A DNA stretch of 6,766 nt from an uncultured Eubacteriales bacterium (GCA_900321505.1 ONWK01000385.1:1-6766); one strand, 5' to 3'. Counted from the first letter of the stretch, positions 1 to 6,381 are shown. The notes: generated by a model not told the origin, from the letters alone. Made by a program: numbers and translations.

Positions 1-108
1 GAGCATCAGTGGACCCATTTTATCAGCGAATGAGGATGCAAAACCATATTGGACGTAAGGATAATCATGAAGAAATAAAACTCAGAACAGGAAGCAAAAA
101 AACGATAA
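1..108. other. No supported gene; left edge and junction upstream of the truncated alkD-like gene
   Basis: I see no recognisable gene here. On the plus strand one frame is open from position 3 to a stop at 114-116 (about 37 codons) and another ends in a stop at 56-58. Either could be the tail of a gene lying to the left, but neither gives a recognisable protein, and the open stretch is short enough to be chance. None of the three forward frames encodes the missing N-terminal part of the AlkD-like protein that follows. Confidence 0.4.
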
Positions 109-615
109 TTGATTAACCCGGAATTTCAGCTGCAGGCTTTTATCATTTCCGGGATAAAAGATCCGGATGAATGCATGAAGGAGCTGGAAAAGTTTCTTCC
201 TTATGTAGACAACTGGGCTACGTGTGACCAGATGTCTCCGAAGATCTTCAGGAAGCATAAAGAAATGCTCCTCGTGCATATAAGGGAGTGGCTCAACTCT
301 GAAAAGACGTATACCGTGAGATTCGGGGTGGGCATGCTGATGGAGCATTTTCTGGATGATGACTATGATCCCGTTTATCCCGAAATGGTCGCAAAACTAA
401 GGAGTGAAGAATATTACGTCAATATGATGATCGCCTGGTATTTTGCAACTGCCCTCGCCAAGCAGTATGAAAGCATCCTGCCCTTTATCGAGGATAAAAG
501 GCTTGATGACTGGACACATAACAAAGCTATTCAGAAAAGTGTGGAAAGCAGCAGGATCGCGGATGAGCATAAAAAGTATCTGAAAACGCTGAAGGTGACG
601 CGTAAGATCAAATGA
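109..615 (+). CDS. DNA alkylation repair protein, AlkD-like (HEAT-repeat family), N-terminally truncated, possibly a pseudogene
   Basis: The AlkD family consists of alpha-helical HEAT-like repeat glycosylases that remove alkylated bases such as 3-methyladenine and 7-methylguanine without flipping them. The 168-residue product carries the family signature: DNWATCD at residues 34-40, containing the Trp-x3-Asp pair (W36, D40) that corresponds to the Trp109/Asp113 active-site pair of Bacillus cereus AlkD. YTVRFGVGMLM (68-78) and YYVNMMIAWYFATALAKQ follow, and a basic C-terminus ends the protein. Clostridial homologues are about 220-240 residues long, so about 60 N-terminal residues are missing; the homology begins almost at the first codon (NPEFQLQAFIIS). 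A TAA stop lies directly upstream (106-108), the only start near the homology is TTG at 109, and the nearest purine-rich site (AGGAAG, about 89-94) is 14 bases away, too far for a good ribosome site. The remaining frame is intact to its stop. I infer a 5' deletion or fusion that probably abolished function. The family call is firm; whether the protein is made is uncertain. Confidence 0.82.
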   Translation: MINPEFQLQAFIISGIKDPDECMKELEKFLPYVDNWATCDQMSPKIFRKHKEMLLVHIREWLNSEKTYTVRFGVGMLMEHFLDDDYDPVYPEMVAKLRSEEYYVNMMIAWYFATALAKQYESILPFIEDKRLDDWTHNKAIQKSVESSRIADEHKKYLKTLKVTRKIK

Positions 616-684
616 TATGCGGATCTGAAGCGGGAACAGTGGCCGGCCCGGAGAAGTTCCGATATCTGCGGCTGTCGGAATATG

Positions 685-690
685 AAAGGA
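685..690 (+). promoter_or_regulatory. Ribosome binding site deciding the acetyltransferase start
   Basis: AAAGGA lies 12 bases before the ATG at 703 and 6 bases before an in-frame TTG at 697. It lies inside the longer reading frame that opens at ATG 682, which has no usable ribosome site of its own. This argues for a start at 703 or 697 rather than 682. Confidence 0.5.
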
Positions 691-702
691 AATGCATTGG
701 AA

Positions 703-1158
703 ATGACGAGTTACAGATTAATGACCATCGATGATTATGAAGCAGCCTATGATCTTTGGATCAAATGCGGAAACGGGCTTAATGACAAGGATGATTCAAG
801 AGAAGGTATCGATAAATATCTGAGGAGAAATCCGGGGACATCATTTGTTGCCATAGTTGACGGAATGTTAGCCGGAGTAATACTTTGCGGTCATGACGGA
901 AGAAGGGGTATCATACAGCATGCATGCGTATCGCCCGAATTTAGACGGATGGGTATAGGTACAGAGCTGGTAAACCGGGCGCTTACTGCTCTGAAGGATG
1001 AGGGAATAAATAAAGTCCTCCTTGTTGCATTTAAAAAGAATGAAAAAGGAAATGCTTTCTGGGAATCACAGGGTTTTACGCTTCGCGATGACCTGAATTA
1101 CAGAAATAAAGCTTTGGCTGAGATGGTCAGGATTGACCCGGATTATGTGCGTGAGTGA
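703..1158 (+). CDS. GNAT-family N-acetyltransferase
   Basis: The product is 151 residues and is a single-domain GCN5-related acetyltransferase that transfers an acetyl group from acetyl-CoA to an amine; the substrate cannot be read from sequence. Motif A is clear: HACVSPEFRRMGIGTEL at residues 73-89, with the acetyl-CoA pyrophosphate loop R81-x-x-G84-x-G86. Motif B follows as NEKGNAFWESQGF (113-125), with the usual Asn and the Phe-Trp/Gly-Phe turn. The N-terminal stretch (MTIDDYEAAYDLW, then GLNDKDDSREGIDKYLRRNPGTSFVA) matches a subgroup of GNATs common in Clostridia. I start at ATG 703 because family members begin close to this residue and AAAGGA lies upstream; ATG 682 (7 residues longer) and TTG 697 are alternatives. 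The gene lies 87 bp after the AlkD-like frame on the same strand and converges with the next gene with a 36-bp gap. Confidence 0.88.
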   Translation: MTSYRLMTIDDYEAAYDLWIKCGNGLNDKDDSREGIDKYLRRNPGTSFVAIVDGMLAGVILCGHDGRRGIIQHACVSPEFRRMGIGTELVNRALTALKDEGINKVLLVAFKKNEKGNAFWESQGFTLRDDLNYRNKALAEMVRIDPDYVRE

Positions 1159-1194
1159 CACTGGCCGGAAACCCGAAAATAAGGTTCACGCGGT

Positions 1195-1881
1195 TTAGTT
1201 CTCATTATTCGTTTCCCCGATATATGATTTTTCCGTGCGCATGCTTTTTACTACATCGATAACACTGCGATGTTCAATATTTCGGGGCTCGAATTTTATG
1301 ATGCTGTATATTATCTGCATGGCAATACCCGAGCCGAAGGTGCTGACCACAGTCCCGATGCCTACGGGTCCGCCGATCAGCCATCCGATAAGAAGTACTA
1401 CTCCCCAAAGTATGATCTGGACCACGCCTATCGGCAATCTGTGGAGCCGCTTTCCCAGCCCGACAAGCAGGGCGTCTCTCGGACCGCAGCATTGTGCGGA
1501 CGACATATAGAAGAACTGCCCGACGGCCATCAGTGCAAGACCGGCTATTATGATCATTATTCCTGCGAATACTCCGGTGGTTTCCGGAAAAGGATCGATA
1601 TCGTTGAACATCTGGATAAAGTTGCCTGTAAGTAAAGCATCTATGATCGTTCCGAAGCCGATCTTCTCCTTCATAAGAATGTCAATGAGCAGTATGATCA
1701 CACATATGGATGTCATTGCAAGACCATAATTCAGCGGAGTGTGGAGAGATAAACCCATGCCAAGACAGTCCCAGGGCGCAAGTCCGAGGTTGGCGCGGAT
1801 CGTAAGATGCACTCCCAGGGAAAAAATAAGCAGACCAAAGACGATTCTCAGCCAGTCTGTCAGTAAATGTTTCAGGTTCAA
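1195..1881 (-). CDS. YczE/YitT-like integral membrane protein (DUF6198 type)
   Basis: The 228-residue product is very hydrophobic, with about six predicted membrane segments (roughly residues 10-28, 52-70, 75-93, 102-124, 151-168 and 175-195). It resembles the YczE group of Bacillus and Clostridia membrane proteins, whose biochemical role is not established. Family-like motifs are RANLGLAPWD (29-38) and IGFGTIIDALLTGNFI (74-89). The protein looks internally duplicated: GLAPWDCLGMGLS in the first half parallels CGPRDALLVGLG in the second, and the IGFGT stretch parallels VGIGTVVSTFGSGIAMQI. The longest frame starts with GTG at 1890, but that codon lies within the GAGGTG ribosome site, so TTG at 1881, six bases further on, is the better start. 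The C-terminal ~35 residues are polar and probably cytoplasmic. It is divergent from the repeat-led gene at 2118, and a promoter lies at 1968-1996. Confidence 0.8.
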   Translation of the reverse strand: MNLKHLLTDWLRIVFGLLIFSLGVHLTIRANLGLAPWDCLGMGLSLHTPLNYGLAMTSICVIILLIDILMKEKIGFGTIIDALLTGNFIQMFNDIDPFPETTGVFAGIMIIIAGLALMAVGQFFYMSSAQCCGPRDALLVGLGKRLHRLPIGVVQIILWGVVLLIGWLIGGPVGIGTVVSTFGSGIAMQIIYSIIKFEPRNIEHRSVIDVVKSMRTEKSYIGETNNEN

Positions 1882-1887
1882 AGTATT

Positions 1888-1893
1888 CACCTC
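1888..1893 (-). promoter_or_regulatory. Ribosome binding site GAGGTG that sets the TTG start of the YczE-like gene
   Basis: Read on the minus strand, GAGGTG is followed by a six-base spacer and then TTG (1881-1879). The alternative GTG start at 1890 is part of this motif and has no other Shine-Dalgarno sequence before it. Confidence 0.55.
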
Positions 1894-1967
1894 ATTGAGT
1901 CGTATTTAAATCTTTGTTTTCGTTTCCCATTTTTCCCGCTGATCTCTTTACGGGATGACCGGGCAGT

Positions 1968-1996
1968 ATTATAGCACTTTACGGGCATCATGTACA
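1968..1996 (-). promoter_or_regulatory. Sigma-A-type promoter for the YczE-like gene
   Basis: On the minus strand a perfect TATAAT box (1973-1968) is preceded, at exactly 17 bp, by TGTACA (1996-1991), which matches four of six positions of TTGACA. This gives a leader of roughly 80 bases before the start codon. A 9-bp direct repeat (CTTTACGGG on the plus strand, 1946-1954 and 1977-1985) flanks the -10 box and could be an operator. Confidence 0.5.
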
Positions 1997-2006
1997 TAGG
2001 ATTTAT

Positions 2007-2116
2007 TCCGGATAGAGGATATGTAATCCACCAGGATAGAAGATATGGAATTTATCTGGAAAGGTGATATAGAGCTATCCGGAAAGGCAATATAGTTTTT
2101 TCCGGAAAGGAGATAT
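2007..2116 (+). repeat. Five degenerate tandem 23-24 bp repeats ending in a ribosome binding site
   Basis: Five aligned copies of a 16-base core begin at 2007, 2031, 2055, 2078 and 2101 (spacings 24, 24, 23, 23). The approximate consensus is TCCGGAWAGRNGATAT. The first two copies share GGATAGA and the last three share GGAAAGG. The final copy reads TCCGGAAAGGAGATAT and runs straight into the ATG at 2118, so its AAAGGAG is the Shine-Dalgarno sequence of the ABC_ATPase remnant. The mixed 24/23 spacing argues against a coding repeat. It may be a set of operator sites, a stack of ribosome-loading mimics, or slippage-type duplication of the ribosome site; the sequence does not decide. Confidence 0.8.
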
Positions 2117-2117
2117 T

Positions 2118-2893
2118 ATGCAGAATCTTGACCGGCTTTTACATCAGAATGATCACAAGCCATATCCCGCGTACAAAGCGCTTAAGGGGCGGTATAGCTT
2201 TCCTATCTATACGCTTACCATTGACCATGTACAGGGAGATCCCTTTGCGGCACCATCCTCGCTCAGTATACGTGTAGGTAAGGAGAAACACGGATTCCCG
2301 GCAGAATACTATGCAGAGCCGCACAGGAGGCTTATGCTGCAGGATCTTCTGCTTCGCGGATTCGAAAGGGAACTGTCAAAATGCAGTCACATGGCAAAGG
2401 GCTCGGGCAAAAGCGGGACCCTGTCCGTAAGCAGATGCGGTCAGGCTGTTCTTGAACGTTCCGCCCTCACCATTGACCCTTCCACAGGAACCGTTACAGT
2501 CCGTTTCTCGGCCGGTTTTCCCGCGGCGGGGCGGACAACTCTTGCCATGGAACTGAAGAAAATGCTGTTTGATCTGGTCCCTGCAGCTGTGGAAAGAAGT
2601 CTTCTTTCCCGTGCCGTACCTAAGGAACGGCTGGAAAAGTGGATCGCTCTTTCCGATGATCAGAAAGCGAACAGGCAAATCTGCTTGCGGTTCTGCTCCG
2701 TACACTTGAGGAGGATTATTTTGACGGAAGGACCTCACTTCCGGACTGCGTGGAACGATTATATAAGTCTTTGGAAAAAGCGGGTTTTCAGGCTGTCGTC
2801 CACGGTGATACGGTCCCCGGGAATCTTGCTATGGTCCGAAAGCAGGAGCTCTACGCAATGATCAACCGTTACCGGTCTCTGAAACTGAAATGA
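2118..2893 (+). pseudogene. ABC_ATPase-family protein remnant: N- and C-terminal ends only, out of frame
   Basis: The first ~180 codons match the N-terminus of the predicted ABC-class ATPase family (Pfam ABC_ATPase, usually about 550-570 residues): ALKGRYSFPIYTLTIDHVQG (21-40), DPFAAPSSLSIRV, the GSGKSGTLSVSRCGQAVLER stretch (95-114), and FSAGFPAAGRTTLA. The homology then stops near 2655. The original frame continues as unrelated sequence to a stop at 2859-2861. From 2660 a second frame, directly preceded by a TGA (2657-2659), reads 77 codons to a TGA at 2891-2893 and looks like the family's C-terminus: SESEQANLLAVLL, YFDGRTSLPDCVERL, PGNLAMVRKQELYAMINRYR. The central ~300 residues, including the true Walker A, signature and Walker B of the nucleotide-binding core, are absent. 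I infer an internal deletion of roughly 0.9 kb that also shifted the frame. The family's function is poorly known. The start and ribosome site are excellent, so a short N-terminal protein ending at 2861 could still be made. Confidence 0.75.
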
Positions 2894-2916
2894 GGGGTAC
2901 CGTTCCGGGGGAAAAC

Positions 2917-2922
2917 AGGAGG
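2917..2922 (+). promoter_or_regulatory. Ribosome binding site AGGAGG setting the phosphatase start
   Basis: AGGAGG lies six bases before ATG 2929. The upstream in-frame ATG at 2890 overlaps the stop of the ABC_ATPase remnant as ATGA and has no comparable site. This supports a start at 2929. Confidence 0.75.
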
Positions 2923-2928
2923 AAAAGA

Positions 2929-4449
2929 ATGATTGAAAAGCTTAAAGGCAAAGGAAAGTATTTAGGGTTGATTTTTACAGTGGCGGTGGGACTGGTAGCC
3001 ATTAATATTACATGGTTACTGAACGATCCCACTATGCTGCCGTTCCTTTTTGATATAGGCATTGACGCCATGGGCGCATTTATATGTGCGGCGCTGTATT
3101 ACGGATACATTAAGCAAAAAGGGGAAGGCGTTGAGATCTTCAGAGGTCTGAACGTGCTGGTCAGTGCGGCCTTTCTGGTAAATGAGATGATGTATTTTTC
3201 ATTGCAGGACACGAACCTAACCACCTGGTGTTTCATTTTCTGCCTGATCAGTAAAATGATCGATCTTGCGCTTATCCTTATGTTCTATCTGTACGTTAAG
3301 AAAACCCTTGGTTTTAAAGGGAAGCTTGTAAGGATGACAGATAAGATCATCCCGTTTTTACTGGCGTTTGAATGTGTTGTTCTGCTGTCGAATATATTTT
3401 ATCCGATTACATTTACGATCGATTCCACGGGAATGTACCAGTCAATGACTTTTTCATGGGCAGAGGACATCTTCCTTGTTGTGTTATCGGTTCTTTCGAC
3501 TATCATGATCATAAAGTGCGAGAGCCCAAAAGAGCAGAAGATCGCCGCCCTGCTGTTTATCATCCTGCCGCTGCTTGAATATGCCATGCTGATGGGAACC
3601 TTTGGTCAGGCGGGACAGTATGGCTTTGTTCTGATGTCGCTGATCATCATGTACTGTATCATATTCAATGACAAGAGCTCAAAACTGGCAGCTACCGAAA
3701 CTGAGCTTAATCTGGCTACGGATATTCAGGCCAGTATGCTGCCGTCGATCTTCCCGGCATTTCCGAGCAGAAAGGAGTTCGATCTCCATGCAAGCATGGA
3801 TCCTGCGAAGGAAGTAGGAGGTGACTTTTACGACTTCTTCATGATCGATGATGATCATCTGGGTATGGTGATCGCCGACGTATCCGGCAAGGGGGTGCCT
3901 GCCGCGCTTTTCATGATGTCATCCAAGATACTGATCGCCGATCATGCTTCAATGGGAGGTTTACCGTCGGAGATCCTGAGCAGAGTCAATAAACAGATTA
4001 ACGAAACCAATAAGGCAAATATGTTCGTGACTGTATGGCTGGGGATCCTTGAGATCAGCACCGGAAAGCTCACAACCGCAAATGCCGGCCATGAATTCCC
4101 GATCATCAATGTAAACGGGAAGTATGAATTGCTGAAGGATAAGCATGGCATCGCCATAGGAGCATTGCCTAAGGCAAAATATAAGGACCACGAGCTTATG
4201 CTGAAAAAAGGCGACAGCGTCTTCGTATATACCGATGGCGTTGCGGAAGCAACAGATTCGAAAAACGAACTCTTTGGCACGGAACGTACCATTGAAGCGC
4301 TGAATGCACTGCCGCCGGGAATCTCTCAGAAGGAAGTGCTTGAGGGGGTACGGGCTGCGGTTGATGCATTTGTTAAGGAAGCGCCACAGTTTGATGACCT
4401 GACTATGTTAGGCTTTAAATACTACGGACCGGGAGGGAAAGATGAATGA
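2929..4449 (+). CDS. Membrane-anchored PP2C-type serine phosphatase, SpoIIE/RsbU-like
   Basis: The product is 506 residues. Residues 1-246 contain about seven or eight hydrophobic segments (near 11-31, 37-60, 73-92, 101-122, 140-160, 179-196, 206-224 and 229-246), forming a membrane sensor or anchor of no type I recognise. A linker helix containing LATDIQASMLP (262-272) is of the kind that switches RsbU/SpoIIE phosphatases. The cytoplasmic PP2C-like domain follows, with EVGGDFYDFF (295-304), IADVSGKGVPAALFM (315-329), TANAGHE (383-389), VYTDGVAEA (433-441) and FDDLTMLGF (488-496). The likely metal-binding aspartates are D299, D317, D436 and D489/D490, so the enzyme looks active. In this family the substrate is a phosphoserine on a STAS-domain anti-sigma antagonist; dephosphorylation frees a sigma factor or other target. 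Its stop overlaps the next gene's start, so the pair is almost certainly cotranscribed and translationally coupled. The input signal is unknown. Confidence 0.93.
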   Translation: MIEKLKGKGKYLGLIFTVAVGLVAINITWLLNDPTMLPFLFDIGIDAMGAFICAALYYGYIKQKGEGVEIFRGLNVLVSAAFLVNEMMYFSLQDTNLTTWCFIFCLISKMIDLALILMFYLYVKKTLGFKGKLVRMTDKIIPFLLAFECVVLLSNIFYPITFTIDSTGMYQSMTFSWAEDIFLVVLSVLSTIMIIKCESPKEQKIAALLFIILPLLEYAMLMGTFGQAGQYGFVLMSLIIMYCIIFNDKSSKLAATETELNLATDIQASMLPSIFPAFPSRKEFDLHASMDPAKEVGGDFYDFFMIDDDHLGMVIADVSGKGVPAALFMMSSKILIADHASMGGLPSEILSRVNKQINETNKANMFVTVWLGILEISTGKLTTANAGHEFPIINVNGKYELLKDKHGIAIGALPKAKYKDHELMLKKGDSVFVYTDGVAEATDSKNELFGTERTIEALNALPPGISQKEVLEGVRAAVDAFVKEAPQFDDLTMLGFKYYGPGGKDE

Positions 4450-4856
4450 AAGAACTGGTGATAGAAGCAAAAAGAGAGAATCTGCCGAAGGTGCTTATCT
4501 TTGTGGATGAGCAGCTGGAAAAAGTGGGATGTTCAATGCTGACACAGACTGCCATAGACGTGGCGGTTGAGGAGCTGTTCATTAATATAGCCAGCTACTC
4601 CTACGATTCCGGGATCGGTACGGCTGTGGTACAGGTTAGTGTTCTGGATGACCCGCTTTCAGTGGATATCACCTTCATTGATAACGGTATGCAGTATGAT
4701 CCCCTTGCAAAAGAGGATCCGGACATCACGCTGCCTGCGAATAAAAGGAAGAAGGGTGGACTGGGCATCTTTATGGTGAAGAAGACCATGGATGATGTTA
4801 CCTATGAGTATAAGGACGGTAAGAATATACTGACCATTCGTAAAGTACTGGAATGA
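4446..4856 (+). CDS. RsbW/SpoIIAB-like anti-sigma factor serine kinase (HATPase_c_2)
   Basis: The 136-residue protein is a single GHKL-fold ATP-binding domain of the RsbW/SpoIIAB type. The N-box is VEELFINIASYSY (41-53), with E43 and N47 at the positions of the SpoIIAB catalytic Glu and Mg-binding Asn. The G1 box is DNGMQYDP (79-86). The G2 lid is KKGGLGIFMVKKTMDDVTYEY (from residue 102). Such kinases bind and hold a sigma factor, or another partner, and phosphorylate a STAS antagonist, the reaction opposed by the phosphatase encoded just upstream. The start overlaps the phosphatase stop by ATGA, with GGGAGG (about 4433-4438) as ribosome site. No STAS gene or sigma factor gene lies in the window, so the switch partner must be elsewhere. 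A terminator follows directly. Confidence 0.9.
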   Translation: MKELVIEAKRENLPKVLIFVDEQLEKVGCSMLTQTAIDVAVEELFINIASYSYDSGIGTAVVQVSVLDDPLSVDITFIDNGMQYDPLAKEDPDITLPANKRKKGGLGIFMVKKTMDDVTYEYKDGKNILTIRKVLE

Positions 4857-4862
4857 CGGAAA

Positions 4863-4891
4863 GAAGGGGACGGATCCGCCCCCTTCATTTT
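4863..4891. terminator. Bidirectional rho-independent terminator between convergent genes
   Basis: GAAGGGG (4863-4869) pairs with CCCCTTC (4880-4886), and an inner CGG/CCG pair inside the loop can extend the stem past an A-C mismatch. On the plus strand ATTTT follows; on the minus strand a short T run (CTTCTTT) follows. It sits in the 37-bp gap between the kinase stop and the cyclase stop and can serve both. Confidence 0.75.
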
Positions 4892-4893
4892 GG

Positions 4894-6273
4894 TCACTGG
4901 TTCTTATTGCTGTTTCTGTAGAAAGATACTATACCCCGTCCGTTCTCTTTGGATTCATAGAGCGCGCTGTCCGCTCTCTTAAAGAGTTCCTGAGCCTTTA
5001 ATCCCACACGTCCGAAAGCGCATCCGACACTGCAGGATATGGCAGGTATGCTCTCGTCCCCGGAAGTATCATTAAGCTTCCGAAGTATCAGTTCAACCTT
5101 GCGGCTGACCAGATCCTTCATGGATGGGTCGGATCGTATCATTATGACGGCGAATTCATCCCCGCCGAGCCTGCACACATAGTCCTGTGAACGGAAGCTT
5201 GCAAGCAGTATATTTGCGGCTTTTTTTATCACTTTGTCGCCTACATCATGACCATAGTGATCATTTACATCCTTAAAGTGATCCAGATCGATGATAAGCA
5301 GTGCGGATGTCTCCATATCCACGTTGTTGAGGAAGAAATCGTAGCCTCTTCGGTTGAAAAGACCGGTCATGGGATCATGGTTTGCATCATAATTAAGCTT
5401 GTTCTCCGTCTCCTTCGTTGTGTAATACATAAGATTGTAATTCTTTGCAAGGAAACGCACTTCATAGGCTCCGGACAGCGGGATCTCCTCCTCCTTCCGG
5501 ATCAGCTCCACACAGTTGCGAAGAGGATTGAATACCAGGATACGGGTAAAAAATACGATGCCCATCATGATACCGATAAGGAGGAAAGTCAGGATGTGCT
5601 CGGTAAATACCTGATGGCTGAGCTTTTCAGCCATCTCATTCTGCATTATATATACATCGTGCTCCAGCTTGTCCAGACAGTCGTTCATATCTTCGTTGAT
5701 CCGTAGCTTTGCTTTGAGATAGTCCGGGCCAAAGAGCAGCGTGACTGCCTCATTTTTCTTGTCATTGGCCGGAAGGGAAAGCTCCTTATCCGAAAGGGTG
5801 ACATTCTTAATCTCCTCAGGGAAATCATTTACGTCCATTCCGTAGCCTTCAATGGTAAGCCGTGCCGAATGATATTCGATATTCATGAGATTAAGCGATT
5901 CGGCCATGCCCATCTCAAGCTTTCTTATCGCATCGGAATCCCCGTGGAACTCCTTCAGGCTTTCCAGTGCTTTTTCCCTTCTTTTATTCTCATTTGCCTC
6001 ATAAAAATAATTGTCAAGATGAACCTTATTGCCTGTTACGGCAAAACACCTGATCTCCTCGGTAAGATAATCCGAAGCAAGCTTCAGGTTAAAGGAATCC
6101 TGACGCCATTGCAGCAGCTCCTGCGTGATGGTATGGGTCTCCCTGTACAGATTATTGGTTCTGTTCATTGCGTAGATCAGGGCAATGGAAGTGACAACTG
6201 CTATTATCAGCATGATTATATTCAGCTTTCGGAGGGATATTCCCCTTTTGCTGATTATTGAAGAGCCTTTCAT
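4894..6273 (-). CDS. Membrane diguanylate cyclase with helical extracytoplasmic sensor and GGDEF domain
   Basis: The 459-residue product makes the second messenger cyclic di-GMP from two GTP. A basic N-terminus precedes a membrane segment (about 17-37). An extracytoplasmic, mostly helical domain (about 38-224) follows; its LTEEIRCFAVTGNKVHLDNY stretch (70-89) resembles four-helix-bundle/CHASE3-type sensors. A second membrane segment (about 225-247) leads through a HAMP-like linker starting FNPLR into the GGDEF domain (about 295-455). That domain shows the entry motif DPMTGLFNRRGYD (300-312), IIDLDHFKDVNDHYGHDVGD (327-346) and the catalytic loop GGDEF (370-374). RSQD (361-364) lies exactly five residues before it, an intact I-site for product inhibition. 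No EAL or other output domain is attached. ATG 6273 has AAAGGA upstream (6290-6285) with an 11-base spacer. The gene converges with the kinase and has its own promoter at about 6373-6381. Confidence 0.95.
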   Translation of the reverse strand: MKGSSIISKRGISLRKLNIIMLIIAVVTSIALIYAMNRTNNLYRETHTITQELLQWRQDSFNLKLASDYLTEEIRCFAVTGNKVHLDNYFYEANENKRREKALESLKEFHGDSDAIRKLEMGMAESLNLMNIEYHSARLTIEGYGMDVNDFPEEIKNVTLSDKELSLPANDKKNEAVTLLFGPDYLKAKLRINEDMNDCLDKLEHDVYIMQNEMAEKLSHQVFTEHILTFLLIGIMMGIVFFTRILVFNPLRNCVELIRKEEEIPLSGAYEVRFLAKNYNLMYYTTKETENKLNYDANHDPMTGLFNRRGYDFFLNNVDMETSALLIIDLDHFKDVNDHYGHDVGDKVIKKAANILLASFRSQDYVCRLGGDEFAVIMIRSDPSMKDLVSRKVELILRKLNDTSGDESIPAISCSVGCAFGRVGLKAQELFKRADSALYESKENGRGIVSFYRNSNKNQ

Positions 6274-6319
6274 GATATATAAGATCCTTTATCATTAAAC
6301 ATTACACGATGCCGGAGTC

Positions 6320-6372
6320 AAAGGTGTTTTGTCCCCGGCTGTTACATTGCAAACATGTGTTTTGTAAAGGTG
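6320..6372 (-). repeat. Short direct repeats in the leader and transcription start region of the diguanylate cyclase gene
   Basis: GTGTTTTGT occurs at 6324-6332 and 6357-6365 (plus-strand reading), and AAAGGTG at 6320-6326 and 6366-6372. The second pair lies immediately downstream of the cyclase -10 box, around the expected transcription start. They could be operator half-sites; no regulator is identifiable. Confidence 0.4.
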
Positions 6373-6381
6373 ATTATACCA
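6373..6381 (-). promoter_or_regulatory. Extended -10 promoter of the diguanylate cyclase gene
   Basis: On the minus strand the sequence reads TGGTATAAT: a perfect TATAAT (6378-6373) with the TGn extension (6381-6379). No good -35 lies 16-18 bp upstream, which fits an extended -10 promoter. It gives a leader of about 90 bases. Confidence 0.55.

Noticed and set aside
3..116. Open frame of about 37 codons at the left edge as the tail of an upstream gene
   Set aside because: It is short, AT-rich at third positions unlike the clear genes here, matches no family I know, and overlaps the AlkD-like frame. An open run of this length is expected by chance.
1149..1191. Terminator hairpin between the acetyltransferase and the YczE-like gene (GCGTGA/TCACGC)
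   Set aside because: Only six pairs across a 31-base loop, with no T run on either strand.
2007..2116. CRISPR array
   Set aside because: The units are contiguous degenerate 23-24 bp copies with only 7-8 bases between cores, no true spacers and no cas genes.
2212..2420. Walker A motif GSGKSG in the ABC_ATPase remnant as proof of an active ATPase
   Set aside because: This glycine-rich stretch (residues 95-100) belongs to the family's N-terminal region. The true nucleotide-binding core lies further on and is deleted here.
5248..5706. Plus-strand reading frame of 152 codons opposite the diguanylate cyclase
   Set aside because: It is the antisense shadow of a well-defined GGDEF protein and has no family resemblance of its own.
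6311..6339. c-di-GMP riboswitch or other leader RNA before the cyclase gene (GCCGG/CCGGC stem)
   Set aside because: Only a five-pair stem with a 19-base loop; the conserved core of known c-di-GMP aptamers is not visible.
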